A DNA stretch of 50,976 bases, taken from CAYJHC01 sp964369465. Its GTDB lineage: Bacteria; Bacillota; Clostridia; Peptostreptococcales; Anaerovoracaceae. The stretch covers positions 1 to 50,976 of the forward strand of contig CAYJEX010000012.1 in assembly GCA_964369465.1 (NCBI GenBank), read 5' to 3'. This document shows positions 15,769 to 23,631 of the stretch, piece by piece. A program made the position numbers and the translations under genes. The notes beneath the pieces were generated by a model. The model was not told where the DNA came from. It worked only from the letters and a program-made list of their open reading frames with translations, and ran no database searches. Numbering within the stretch: position 1 is the first letter of the stretch; every line of letters starts with the position of its first letter.

Positions 15769-18700
15769 TTATTGATTCTTTCTCTTTTTAATATATACAA
15801 ATATTATTAATCCAATTAATAATAATGCTATGCCGATAAATATCCATGTATAGTTGTTTTTATCAATATCAGAACCAGAAGTTAGTTCAGTACTTGTTAC
15901 TTCTGCAATAGTATAAGTGGAAAATTTATTAGTTTTAATAGTAATTGTATCATCATTATTATCCAAATCTTCTAATACTGAAACAACACCATCATGAACT
16001 CGTAATACAACGAACTTTTTATCACTGCCTCTTAAATCTTCTGGAATAGTTAAAACTAGTTCGATTTCTTCTGATAAGCTATTGATGTTTGTTGTGACGC
16101 CATTAACTACTTTTTCTAATGTAATATTAAGGATTTCTCCAATGATCATATTCTCATTATTGTTCTTAATAAAATTGTTTATTAGTTCTAATTCGTCTGT
16201 ATTGTAATCACCTTCAATTTTTAAGTTGATTTCTAAATCGTCGAATTTCAAATCTTCCGAATTGAACAATTGTTCAAAGTCTTTTTCGTCTATTAATACA
16301 TCTAAATCAGTATCAAGATTAATAATAAAATTTTTCGAACTATCTTGAGAAGGGACTTCGCTGTCAGGTGTTCCTGCTTCATCGTTAGATGAATTGTCTT
16401 GGCTAGCAGAATCATCTTGACCAGAATCATCATCAGGGGAAACCTTATCTGGCGATTTTTTGAAGTCTGTTATAGCACTATTTAGCTTATTAACCATCTC
16501 GTCTATATTTTCTTGAGTGTAATTGGTGCTTAGCAAATCGGCTGCTTCTTTATATATAGTCTCTAATAATACATTAGCTTCTTCCGTTTTATTATTATTA
16601 CTAAGTAATCTGTTTGCCGTTAATATAACGTCTTCTAATTTGCTGATATCTACAGTAACATCCTCATAAAAATTAGCCAAATTACCAGCTATACCTCCGC
16701 CATGAGATTCTGTAAATTCTATTTTAACAAATTTGATTTCTGCTGGAATGTCTATATCAAATTCTTTTAAATCAGGAGTGTTTTCAATGTTAGTAAAACT
16801 TTGAATTTTTTCAAATTTAATCCCATCTAAACTGCCATATAAGTTAATTGCTTTTGGTCTGCCTGTATTGGTTGGATACGGTAAAAAGTCAAATTTGGAT
16901 AATTTTATTACGTCGCTAAATTCATATGTAATGAACTGTGGCAGTTTATCGACACTATAATAATTATTATTTATGTTGCCATTAATTAAGTTGGTTCCAG
17001 ATTTGTCTTTGTTATAAGGTTTTGAACTATCTATCAAGTTTATGTTTTCGATATAAACATATTGTTTAGTTTCGTCTATATTGTTTTTAGTAAAAGTATA
17101 GGTAATAGTTTCACTTGGTAAAACTGTATCATATGCTGCTGCTCTTACATTTAAAGTAACATCTCCTTCAAAACGATCATTTTCTATAGTAACCCATTTT
17201 TTCAAATCATTATCATAATATTCCAATAACAACTCAGCACCAATTAACCTATTTTCTAAATCATTTGGATATAAGGAGTTTATAACACCATCAGTGATAT
17301 CTATAACAAAGATGTTATCATCTGTATATGGTAAACCAACTATATGAATTTTAATATCGTTTGATGATGTAATTTTAGCAAGGTCTTCATCACTTAATAA
17401 AACATTCATTTCTTCTGTTTGGGCCCATGTTGATCCACCATCTAGTGAATAATCCCAAACTACTTTACTTCCACTAAATTTTTCTTCAGATAATCTAATT
17501 TCATTAGCATGTTCTCCATTAAAAGAAAAGCTGGCTAAATCAGTATCAACAATTCCAAGTAAATGTTCTGCTTGTTCATGTATGCCTAAATACTCTAAAT
17601 TGTCTGTTTTGGTAACATTTAAATCATGGTTTAAATTATCATTTAACATTGAATAATATATTCCGCTATGAGTAGGAGAATCTTCTAGCCTAGGTAATAC
17701 GAGTTCAAATAAATGATACATAGGTAATGGACTATATTCTAATGCAGAAGATACCTCTTCCAAGAATATGATTAATTCGTCATTTGTTTTAGAAGTATCG
17801 TTTACATAAAGCTTAACAAGGTCTAGCCAAGCCCCATAATCTCTGTTGTTTATTTTTATAGTGTTTCTTAGTATTTCTTCTTGCTTTGCTGTATCGCCAG
17901 TAAATGAATTGGCAACTAATCTATTTAAATATCCTTCAGAATAAACATCAAAATTATTTAAATTTTCTTGCGATAGAAAAATATAACTAGCACTATAACC
18001 AGAAACAGAACTATCATCTCCCCAAGTAAGAGGCATACGAACATAAAACTTATCGTGCATAGCAGTAGGTCCGCCAGAACCTGTTAATCCCCAATTTCCA
18101 GCACTATTATGAACATGGCCCCAAAACATATTGTCATTAGTATCATCATATGAAGAAAAAACAAACGCTAAATGTCCAGGTTGACTAACAGCATTAGAAG
18201 GAACTCCTGCTACATTCCATATATCTGCGCCAGTTTTAGAAATTCCCCAGCAAATTCCTCCTCCTTCAAAGACTGTCCATGATTTAGGACTTTCAAAGTA
18301 TAGTTTATCTATTCCAAATTGTGAAAATTTATATTTATTATCCCATTCGTCAAATTTGCTCATGTCAGAAAATTCGGGTTTATAATAACCGAATTTATCT
18401 GTGTATTCCATATAAGTATAAGGGCTTCTTCTGCTATTAGGACTTTTGTAATATTCTTCTTCATTTAACCCGGCCGCTTCATCTTCCGATTCTATATACC
18501 AGTTTAACCATTCGACTGTTTTGTCATCCATATGTGCGTTTAATACGTAACGCATTTCTTCAACTTCTAAGTTTTCAAACATCAAATTACTAGTAATAAA
18601 AACATTTTCTGTGTTTTGATATCCTAATAAATTATTATTATATAATTTTTTAAACACTTTATATCTATCAACAGGATGCGAAACACTAGGGTGGTCATAA

Positions 18701-20220
18701 GAATCAAAAGTTCCAACACTTACTCCATCGTTGTTGGAATCATTTTGATGAGCTGTCCAAAATCTTACAGTTATACTGTAGCCTTTACCAATTGAAAAGA
18801 ACATTTTCTTATAAACGTCACTTTGTATATTGCCATGAACAGTTGTTGCGTTATTTGATAAATCTTCTTTGATAATAGGATCCTTATATAGCATTAATAA
18901 AATATTTAGTTCATTAATGTATTTGCCATCAGGACTTCCTCCCAAAGTATAATAACTTAAGTTTTTGTAATCGGTCATTAACCAACTTAAAAATTCACTA
19001 TTAATACTACTATAATGTGCAAAATCAATTAAATAATCATACCCTATATTATTTACCAAATCACGTTGCATTAGAAGCATTTTATATTCTTGACTTAATG
19101 TATTGCTGTACCCATTTTTAATTAACTCGTCATATTCGCTTACAGTTTTAATATATGTAGGAACTTCTGGAATTCTACTAATATAATCGTCTATTATTGA
19201 TGCTGATTTTAATACAGGAAGCTTATTTAAACTAGTAGAACTTATATCCCATATTTCCTCATCTAACAATAAAGAGTTTTTGAAAAAATCGTCATTAATA
19301 CTCTCGCTGGCAATTTCTGTTAGCCAACTGTAATTTTGTTTTTTGAAGGAGTGCCCAGACCAATCATAAAAGTTAGAACCATTACCATATCCGTAACCTA
19401 TTATTCTATTTATGCTGGCTACATCAACACCGTCAGTAGCATTTAAGACATTATTTAAAATAATATAATCTCCGCTATCAGAACTACCAAGTATACCACC
19501 TCTTCTAGCAGTACCACTTAACGGTTTAAACAGCGTTGCTAAAATACTATTGTTTATAGTAACGGTGCCTTCATTCTTACCTATAAATCCACCAACATGC
19601 CAACCCTTTCCAGTAGTAGTAGTATCTATAAAAACATTGTTAAAAGTAGATACGCCAGTATTACGAGCTATAACTCCGCCAACATATTCTTTCCCTTCAA
19701 CATACGTGTTAAGTATAGAACTATTGTTAACTGTTACATTAGTTGTGTTTGCTACAAATCCACTAGCCCCATTACCAGTATTAGAAACAATTGAGGAATC
19801 AATAACATGAACATTAGTAAAAGTAGTATCAACAGCAGTGTTGGCAATAATTCCATACGAACTATTATAATTAATATCAGATGAGGCTATAATCAAATCG
19901 CTAATTACGCTGTTGGTAAGTGAATGGAATAAAGGCCTATTCAAGTTTTTGATAGCATATCCATTCCCCTTTATTTCGCCAGTAAAATCATTCATATAAG
20001 CTGCTTGATCCGTGAAGCTGTGCCCTAAAAAATCCAAATCACTTTGAATGTTTATAGTAGATGAAGTAGAAAGAGCAGTTAAAAATTCATCAGCTGTACT
20101 AACATCAACAGTAATGTTAGAATTATACTCAATATCATCAGTGTTATTTGCTTTTATATCACTAGAATTAATACAAAAAAACAAACTAAAAACTAAAATA
20201 AAAATTACACTTCTTTTCAT
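15769..20220 (-). CDS. large surface protein with transglutaminase-like and F5/8C-like domains
   Basis: 1483 residues. A signal peptide (about 1-24) is followed by a beta-helix-like, GLUG-type repeat region (about 40-290; recurrent NNSxI and VGGxIxxN motifs). The central part (about 350-760) includes a transglutaminase-like core: C657 in GGGICWGIS and H683 in QPGHLAFVF, spacing typical of the Cys-His pair; the third residue is not certain. About 1050-1187 resembles a discoidin (F5/8C) carbohydrate-binding domain, 1190-1260 a FIVAR-like helical bundle, then an Asp/Ser-rich linker and another beta domain. A membrane helix (about 1455-1475) and KKRKNQ tail anchor it; no LPXTG is seen. It probably binds and modifies wall or host glycoproteins. 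Confidence 0.8.
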   Translation of the reverse strand: MKRSVIFILVFSLFFCINSSDIKANNTDDIEYNSNITVDVSTADEFLTALSTSSTINIQSDLDFLGHSFTDQAAYMNDFTGEIKGNGYAIKNLNRPLFHSLTNSVISDLIIASSDINYNSSYGIIANTAVDTTFTNVHVIDSSIVSNTGNGASGFVANTTNVTVNNSSILNTYVEGKEYVGGVIARNTGVSTFNNVFIDTTTTGKGWHVGGFIGKNEGTVTINNSILATLFKPLSGTARRGGILGSSDSGDYIILNNVLNATDGVDVASINRIIGYGYGNGSNFYDWSGHSFKKQNYSWLTEIASESINDDFFKNSLLLDEEIWDISSTSLNKLPVLKSASIIDDYISRIPEVPTYIKTVSEYDELIKNGYSNTLSQEYKMLLMQRDLVNNIGYDYLIDFAHYSSINSEFLSWLMTDYKNLSYYTLGGSPDGKYINELNILLMLYKDPIIKEDLSNNATTVHGNIQSDVYKKMFFSIGKGYSITVRFWTAHQNDSNNDGVSVGTFDSYDHPSVSHPVDRYKVFKKLYNNNLLGYQNTENVFITSNLMFENLEVEEMRYVLNAHMDDKTVEWLNWYIESEDEAAGLNEEEYYKSPNSRRSPYTYMEYTDKFGYYKPEFSDMSKFDEWDNKYKFSQFGIDKLYFESPKSWTVFEGGGICWGISKTGADIWNVAGVPSNAVSQPGHLAFVFSSYDDTNDNMFWGHVHNSAGNWGLTGSGGPTAMHDKFYVRMPLTWGDDSSVSGYSASYIFLSQENLNNFDVYSEGYLNRLVANSFTGDTAKQEEILRNTIKINNRDYGAWLDLVKLYVNDTSKTNDELIIFLEEVSSALEYSPLPMYHLFELVLPRLEDSPTHSGIYYSMLNDNLNHDLNVTKTDNLEYLGIHEQAEHLLGIVDTDLASFSFNGEHANEIRLSEEKFSGSKVVWDYSLDGGSTWAQTEEMNVLLSDEDLAKITSSNDIKIHIVGLPYTDDNIFVIDITDGVINSLYPNDLENRLIGAELLLEYYDNDLKKWVTIENDRFEGDVTLNVRAAAYDTVLPSETITYTFTKNNIDETKQYVYIENINLIDSSKPYNKDKSGTNLINGNINNNYYSVDKLPQFITYEFSDVIKLSKFDFLPYPTNTGRPKAINLYGSLDGIKFEKIQSFTNIENTPDLKEFDIDIPAEIKFVKIEFTESHGGGIAGNLANFYEDVTVDISKLEDVILTANRLLSNNNKTEEANVLLETIYKEAADLLSTNYTQENIDEMVNKLNSAITDFKKSPDKVSPDDDSGQDDSASQDNSSNDEAGTPDSEVPSQDSSKNFIINLDTDLDVLIDEKDFEQLFNSEDLKFDDLEINLKIEGDYNTDELELINNFIKNNNENMIIGEILNITLEKVVNGVTTNINSLSEEIELVLTIPEDLRGSDKKFVVLRVHDGVVSVLEDLDNNDDTITIKTNKFSTYTIAEVTSTELTSGSDIDKNNYTWIFIGIALLLIGLIIFVYIKKRKNQ

Positions 20221-20257
20221 AAAATCTCCTAAATTCCAAAATTACATACTTATTTAC

Positions 20258-20286
20258 ATACTACCATTTTAAGATATAAAAGTCAA
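20258..20286 (-). promoter_or_regulatory. promoter of the large surface protein
   Basis: Minus strand: TTGACT (20286-20281), a 17-bp spacer, TAGTAT (20263-20258), with TGG before the -10. The 22-bp repeat array begins 6 bp upstream of this -35. Confidence 0.7.
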
Positions 20287-20291
20287 ATAAT

Positions 20292-20481
20292 TCCATTTAT
20301 AACAGATTGATTGTCCATTTATAACAGATTGATTGTCNNNNNNNNNNNNNNNNNNNNNNNNNNNNNNNNNNNNNNNNNNNNNNNNNNNNNNNNNNNNNNN
20401 NNNNNNNNNNNNNNNNNNNNNNNNNNNNNNNNNNNNNTCCATTTATAACAGATTGATTGTCCATTTATAACAGATTGATTG
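20292..20481. repeat. 22-bp tandem repeat array interrupted by an assembly gap
   Basis: The unit (beginning TCCATTTATAACAG and ending ATTGATTG) occurs perfectly at 20292-20313, 20314-20335, 20438-20459 and 20460-20481, with the gap between the pairs. The sequence runs into the gap in phase (TC before, TCC after), so the array continues inside it and the copy number is unknown. There are no spacers, so it is not a CRISPR. On the minus strand each unit contains TGTTATAAAT, which looks like an extended -10 box. Confidence 0.95.
20338..20437. other. assembly gap (100 N) inside the tandem repeat
   Basis: Exactly 100 N, the conventional size for a gap of unknown length. Repeat copies flank both sides, so the gap most likely hides more copies of the array. 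Confidence 0.95.
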
Positions 20482-20628
20482 TCTGTAAGTTTTGCCGTTT
20501 GTATGAGCATGCGAATTATACAAATATTAGAATCATGTTTGCTGATTACTCGCTTTATCTAAGAAAAAGGCAGAAAACATTAGAGATTTTGTGAGCGAAA
20601 ATAAAATGAAAGTTTTTTTCGTAAACGC

Positions 20629-20657
20629 TTGACACGTATATAGTTTTGTGTAATACT
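20629..20657 (+). promoter_or_regulatory. promoter of the leader peptide and transporter operon
   Basis: TTGACA (20629-20634), a 17-bp spacer, AATACT (20652-20657), preceded by TG in the extended -10 position. Transcription would begin near 20664, giving a 240-nt leader before the transporter. Confidence 0.7.
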
Positions 20658-20697
20658 TGTTGATAGATGAAATTGTTTTGAAAAAAAAGGATTGAAA

Positions 20698-20793
20698 ATG
20701 AACATATTACCACAGATTAAAAATTTCATAGTAGAATTCTTTTACGGATATTTTAGCTTTTATTTTAATAAAGGCTCCTTTTTGCATGGTTGA
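20698..20793 (+). CDS. Phe/Tyr-rich leader peptide (31 residues)
   Basis: ATG at 20698 with AAGGA six bases upstream and a TGA stop at 20791. Ten of 31 residues are Phe or Tyr, and residues 14-23 (FFYGYFSFYF) contain eight. It lies 35 nt after the predicted transcription start and 46 nt before an intrinsic terminator. This is the layout of a ribosome-mediated attenuator sensing charged tRNA-Phe and tRNA-Tyr. A GGATATT segment inside the ORF (20746-20752) can also pair with AATATCC at 20811-20817. The peptide itself need have no function. No homologue is known to me. Confidence 0.7.
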   Translation: MNILPQIKNFIVEFFYGYFSFYFNKGSFLHG

Positions 20794-20860
20794 TTAAGAC
20801 AAAGAAAGTAAATATCCAAAACACAATTTATGGAATATAACTGCTTAAGGCTTAACAACC
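20788..20860 (+). promoter_or_regulatory. antiterminator pairing of the Phe/Tyr attenuator
   Basis: GGTTGATTAAG (20788-20798, spanning the leader stop codon) is complementary to CTTAACAACC (20851-20860) apart from one bulged base. The second segment lies between the arms of the terminator, so this pairing encloses the left arm and blocks the terminator. A ribosome stalled on the Phe/Tyr codons would leave 20788-20798 free; one that reaches the stop would cover it. Confidence 0.6.
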
Positions 20861-20881
20861 GAAAGCAGTTTTTTTATTTTT
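20839..20881 (+). terminator. leader terminator of the attenuator
   Basis: AACTGCTT (20839-20846) pairs perfectly with AAGCAGTT (20863-20870), followed by a run of ten T in eleven bases. It lies between the leader peptide and the transporter gene, where only regulated readthrough makes sense. Confidence 0.85.
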
Positions 20882-20904
20882 AAGAACAAAGAAAGAGGTG
20901 CGTT

Positions 20905-22152
20905 GTGAAAAATTATAACACGAAAAAAAAATACTATGCAATTGTTGCAGCAGTACTGATCCAATTATGCGTTGGAATTGGGAATTTATGGAGCATTTTC
21001 CAAGAGGGAATAGCAAAGACTATTTTCTTGGGTGATAATGCAGGCGCCAGCTTATCGTTTTCGTTGCTACTTGCAATGCTAGGAGTTGGTGGAATAATAG
21101 GTGGAAAGATAGAAGAAAAATATTCGATTAGAACAACAATTATTGTTGGATCTTTATTAATTTTTATAGGATTTTTTGCAACGGGATTTGTTACATCAGC
21201 TACACCATGGCTTATATGGATTACGTATGGAATAATAGGTGGATTGGGTTCGGGTATTTGTTACTCTCCAAGTATATCTTGTGCGCAGAAATGGTTCCCG
21301 AAAAAGAGAGGCCTTGTTACAGGGATTGTAGTTGCGGCGTTAGGAGCCAGTGGAATAATATTTACTCCTGTTATGGAATTGTTGATTGATTCATTTGGTG
21401 GAGTGGGTGCTGGTGAGCAAAACACATTTATTGTATTGAGCATAATCTCGCTAATTGTATGCATGGGTAGTGGATTTGTGATGACTACTCCTAAAGAAGG
21501 TGAAGTTGAACAAATCAAATTATCTGCCACAAAAGATATCAAGAATTATTCGTCAAAAGAAATGGTGAAAAAACCAGAATTTTATATTATTATATTAACA
21601 TTTTTCTTAGGATGTATGGGTGGTCTAATGATACTAGGCTTTGCAAAACCAATTGCGGTTGCAAAGGGACTTGGAGAAGCGGCAGCAATCGGAGTATTGT
21701 TAATTGCAATATTTAATGCACTTGGTAGGTTGTTCTGGGGAATGGTCTCGGATAGAATAGGTAGAATAAATACAATAACGATTATTTTGGTTGGATCGGC
21801 AATTTTCTCCTTCTTAGTCCCTTTAGCGGAGGGGTATATGATTTTTGCAGTAATTGCAGGCGTGGGATTTTTCTACGGAGGATTGTTGACAAGTTTCCCT
21901 GCATTGACTGCTGACACTTTCGGGCCTAAATATATGGCGACAAATTATGGTATTGTTCTCACATCATTTGGAATAAGTGCTATAGTCTCATCACAAATAG
22001 CAGGGTATTATAAAAATATAGCAGTGACAGATATAGATCTTATGGCACCAGCATTTTATATTGCTACAGCATCGGCAGGTATAGCTATTGGATTAATTAC
22101 AGTACTTAGAGTAAAAAGAAAAAAAGAAAGTGTAGAGGCTAGGATCAAATAA
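20905..22152 (+). CDS. MFS transporter, oxalate/formate-antiporter (OFA) type
   Basis: 415 residues starting at a GTG preceded by AGAGGTG. Twelve membrane helices are predicted. The N-terminal stretch (GIGNLWSIFQEGI) and the loop RKxG-like KKRGLVTGIVVAALGASG resemble the OFA family of monocarboxylate and dicarboxylate transporters. The central loop between helices 6 and 7 is lysine-rich. It is the first gene behind the Phe/Tyr attenuator and is followed by aryl-CoA ligase and indolepyruvate oxidoreductase genes, so aryl acids or aromatic 2-oxo acids are the likely cargo. The transport direction is inferred as import from the starvation-type control. Confidence 0.85.
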   Translation: MKNYNTKKKYYAIVAAVLIQLCVGIGNLWSIFQEGIAKTIFLGDNAGASLSFSLLLAMLGVGGIIGGKIEEKYSIRTTIIVGSLLIFIGFFATGFVTSATPWLIWITYGIIGGLGSGICYSPSISCAQKWFPKKRGLVTGIVVAALGASGIIFTPVMELLIDSFGGVGAGEQNTFIVLSIISLIVCMGSGFVMTTPKEGEVEQIKLSATKDIKNYSSKEMVKKPEFYIIILTFFLGCMGGLMILGFAKPIAVAKGLGEAAAIGVLLIAIFNALGRLFWGMVSDRIGRINTITIILVGSAIFSFLVPLAEGYMIFAVIAGVGFFYGGLLTSFPALTADTFGPKYMATNYGIVLTSFGISAIVSSQIAGYYKNIAVTDIDLMAPAFYIATASAGIAIGLITVLRVKRKKESVEARIK

Positions 22153-22258
22153 TATCATTATTATTAGGATGTAAAGTGATAATTTTGAACAAGAAAAACC
22201 AAGCTATTTTCTTTATATTTATTCAAAAATATGATAATCTATAAAAGTTAGAAAGGGG

Positions 22259-22297
22259 ATGCTATCTGATATAATTCGGATACTAAAGCTAAAATGA
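22259..22297 (+). CDS. possible 12-codon upstream ORF coupled to the ligase gene
   Basis: ATG at 22259 opens 12 codons ending in a TGA (22295-22297) that overlaps the ligase ATG (22294) as ATGA. The ligase itself has no ribosome site, whereas GAAAGGGG lies right before this ORF, though with no spacing. Translational coupling is possible; the weak spacing keeps this uncertain. Confidence 0.3.
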   Translation: MLSDIIRILKLK

Positions 22298-23595
22298 AAC
22301 ATATAATATGGAATGAAAAAATAGAATGCGCAAATAGAGAAGATATTAAAGAATTGCAGCTTACAAGGCTAAAACAGACAGTTGATCTTTGCTATAATAA
22401 AGTTGCCTTATACAAAAACAAGTTCGATGAAATAGGGCTTAAACCTGAGCATATCAAAACATTAAATGATTTGAAAGAGATCCCATTTACTACTGCAGAT
22501 GATTTGAAAAACAATTATCCATTTGGAATGTTTGCTGCAGAAAAAAAAGATGTCGTAAGGCTACATGGTTCTTCAGGAACTACAGGAAAACCCAAGATCG
22601 TAGGATATACGAAAAATGATTTAAAGATATGGTCTGAAGCAGTCACAAGAGTTGTTTGCGCAGCAGGAGCAACCCCTGAAGACGTAGTTCAAATTTCGTT
22701 TGGGTATGGATTGTTCACAGGAGGATTTGGACTACATTCTGGAATGGAAAATCTAGGAGCATTAGTAGTCCCTATGTCGTCAGGTAATACTGAGAGACAG
22801 CTTATGATGATGGAAGATTTAGAGACAACGATATTAATATCTACTCCGTCTTATGCATTGTTCTTGGCAGATGAAATAGAAAAAAGAAATGTAGACAAAA
22901 GCAAAATAAAATTAAGGCTAGCACTATTTGGTAGTGAAGGTCACACGCCAGAGATGAGAGTAAAAATTGAAAAACAACTAGGAATATTAGCAACAGAAAA
23001 TTATGGGCTTTCAGAAGTTATTGGGCCGGGAGTCTCAGGAGAATGTTATAAACAAGTAGGGATGCATATTGCAGAAGATCATTTCCTGCCTGAAATATTA
23101 GATCCTAATTCTTTGGAGCAACTTCCTATCGGAGATGAGGGCGAAATCGTATTTACTTCACTTACTAAAGAAGCCTTTCCAATTTTAAGATATAGAGCTA
23201 GAGATATAACGAGATTGATAGAAGAACCATGTTCATGTGGCAGAACATCAATTAGGATGGAAAAAGTAAAAGGTAGAACAGACGATATGCTTATCATTAA
23301 GGCTACAAACGTATATCCTTCGCAAATTGAATCTGTTCTAATGACAATGGATGAAGTAAATCCATTTTACGAAATAATAGTCACAAAAGAAGGATTTATG
23401 GATAAATTAGAAGTAAAAGTAGAGTTTACAAGAGAAGATTTGTTGAGTGACTATAGAGAGTTGGATGCGTTGAAGAATAAAATCCAGCATGCATTGAGAT
23501 CGAATTTGTTGGTGGATGCAAAAGTTACACTTTGCCCAACAGGTACGCTCCCAAGATTTGAAGGGAAAGCAAAGAGAGTAACAGATTTAAGGTAG
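22294..23595 (+). CDS. paaK: phenylacetate-CoA-ligase-like aryl-CoA ligase (copy 1)
   Basis: 433 residues, the usual length for PaaK. AMP-forming ligase motifs: the phosphate loop HGSSGTTGKPKIVGYT (about 90-105), the mid-domain YGLSEVIGPGVSGEC, the YRARDITR segment and the C-terminal GRTDDMLIIKATNVYPSQIES hinge. PaaK converts an aryl acetate, ATP and CoA to the aryl-acetyl-CoA. A second copy lies on the other side of iorAB, so the two may differ in aryl substrate. Lacks its own ribosome site; see the overlapping short ORF. It follows the transporter by 141 bp without a visible terminator. Confidence 0.9.
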   Translation: MKHIIWNEKIECANREDIKELQLTRLKQTVDLCYNKVALYKNKFDEIGLKPEHIKTLNDLKEIPFTTADDLKNNYPFGMFAAEKKDVVRLHGSSGTTGKPKIVGYTKNDLKIWSEAVTRVVCAAGATPEDVVQISFGYGLFTGGFGLHSGMENLGALVVPMSSGNTERQLMMMEDLETTILISTPSYALFLADEIEKRNVDKSKIKLRLALFGSEGHTPEMRVKIEKQLGILATENYGLSEVIGPGVSGECYKQVGMHIAEDHFLPEILDPNSLEQLPIGDEGEIVFTSLTKEAFPILRYRARDITRLIEEPCSCGRTSIRMEKVKGRTDDMLIIKATNVYPSQIESVLMTMDEVNPFYEIIVTKEGFMDKLEVKVEFTREDLLSDYRELDALKNKIQHALRSNLLVDAKVTLCPTGTLPRFEGKAKRVTDLR

Positions 23596-23631
23596 ATGGA
23601 TATATAATAGTGGTGTAAGGGAGAAAAATAT

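Noticed and set aside
20292..20481. CRISPR array
   Set aside because: The 22-bp units abut directly with no spacers, and no cas genes are near.
20319..20510. ORF running through the N gap
   Set aside because: Most of its codons are unknown bases and the rest is the tandem repeat.
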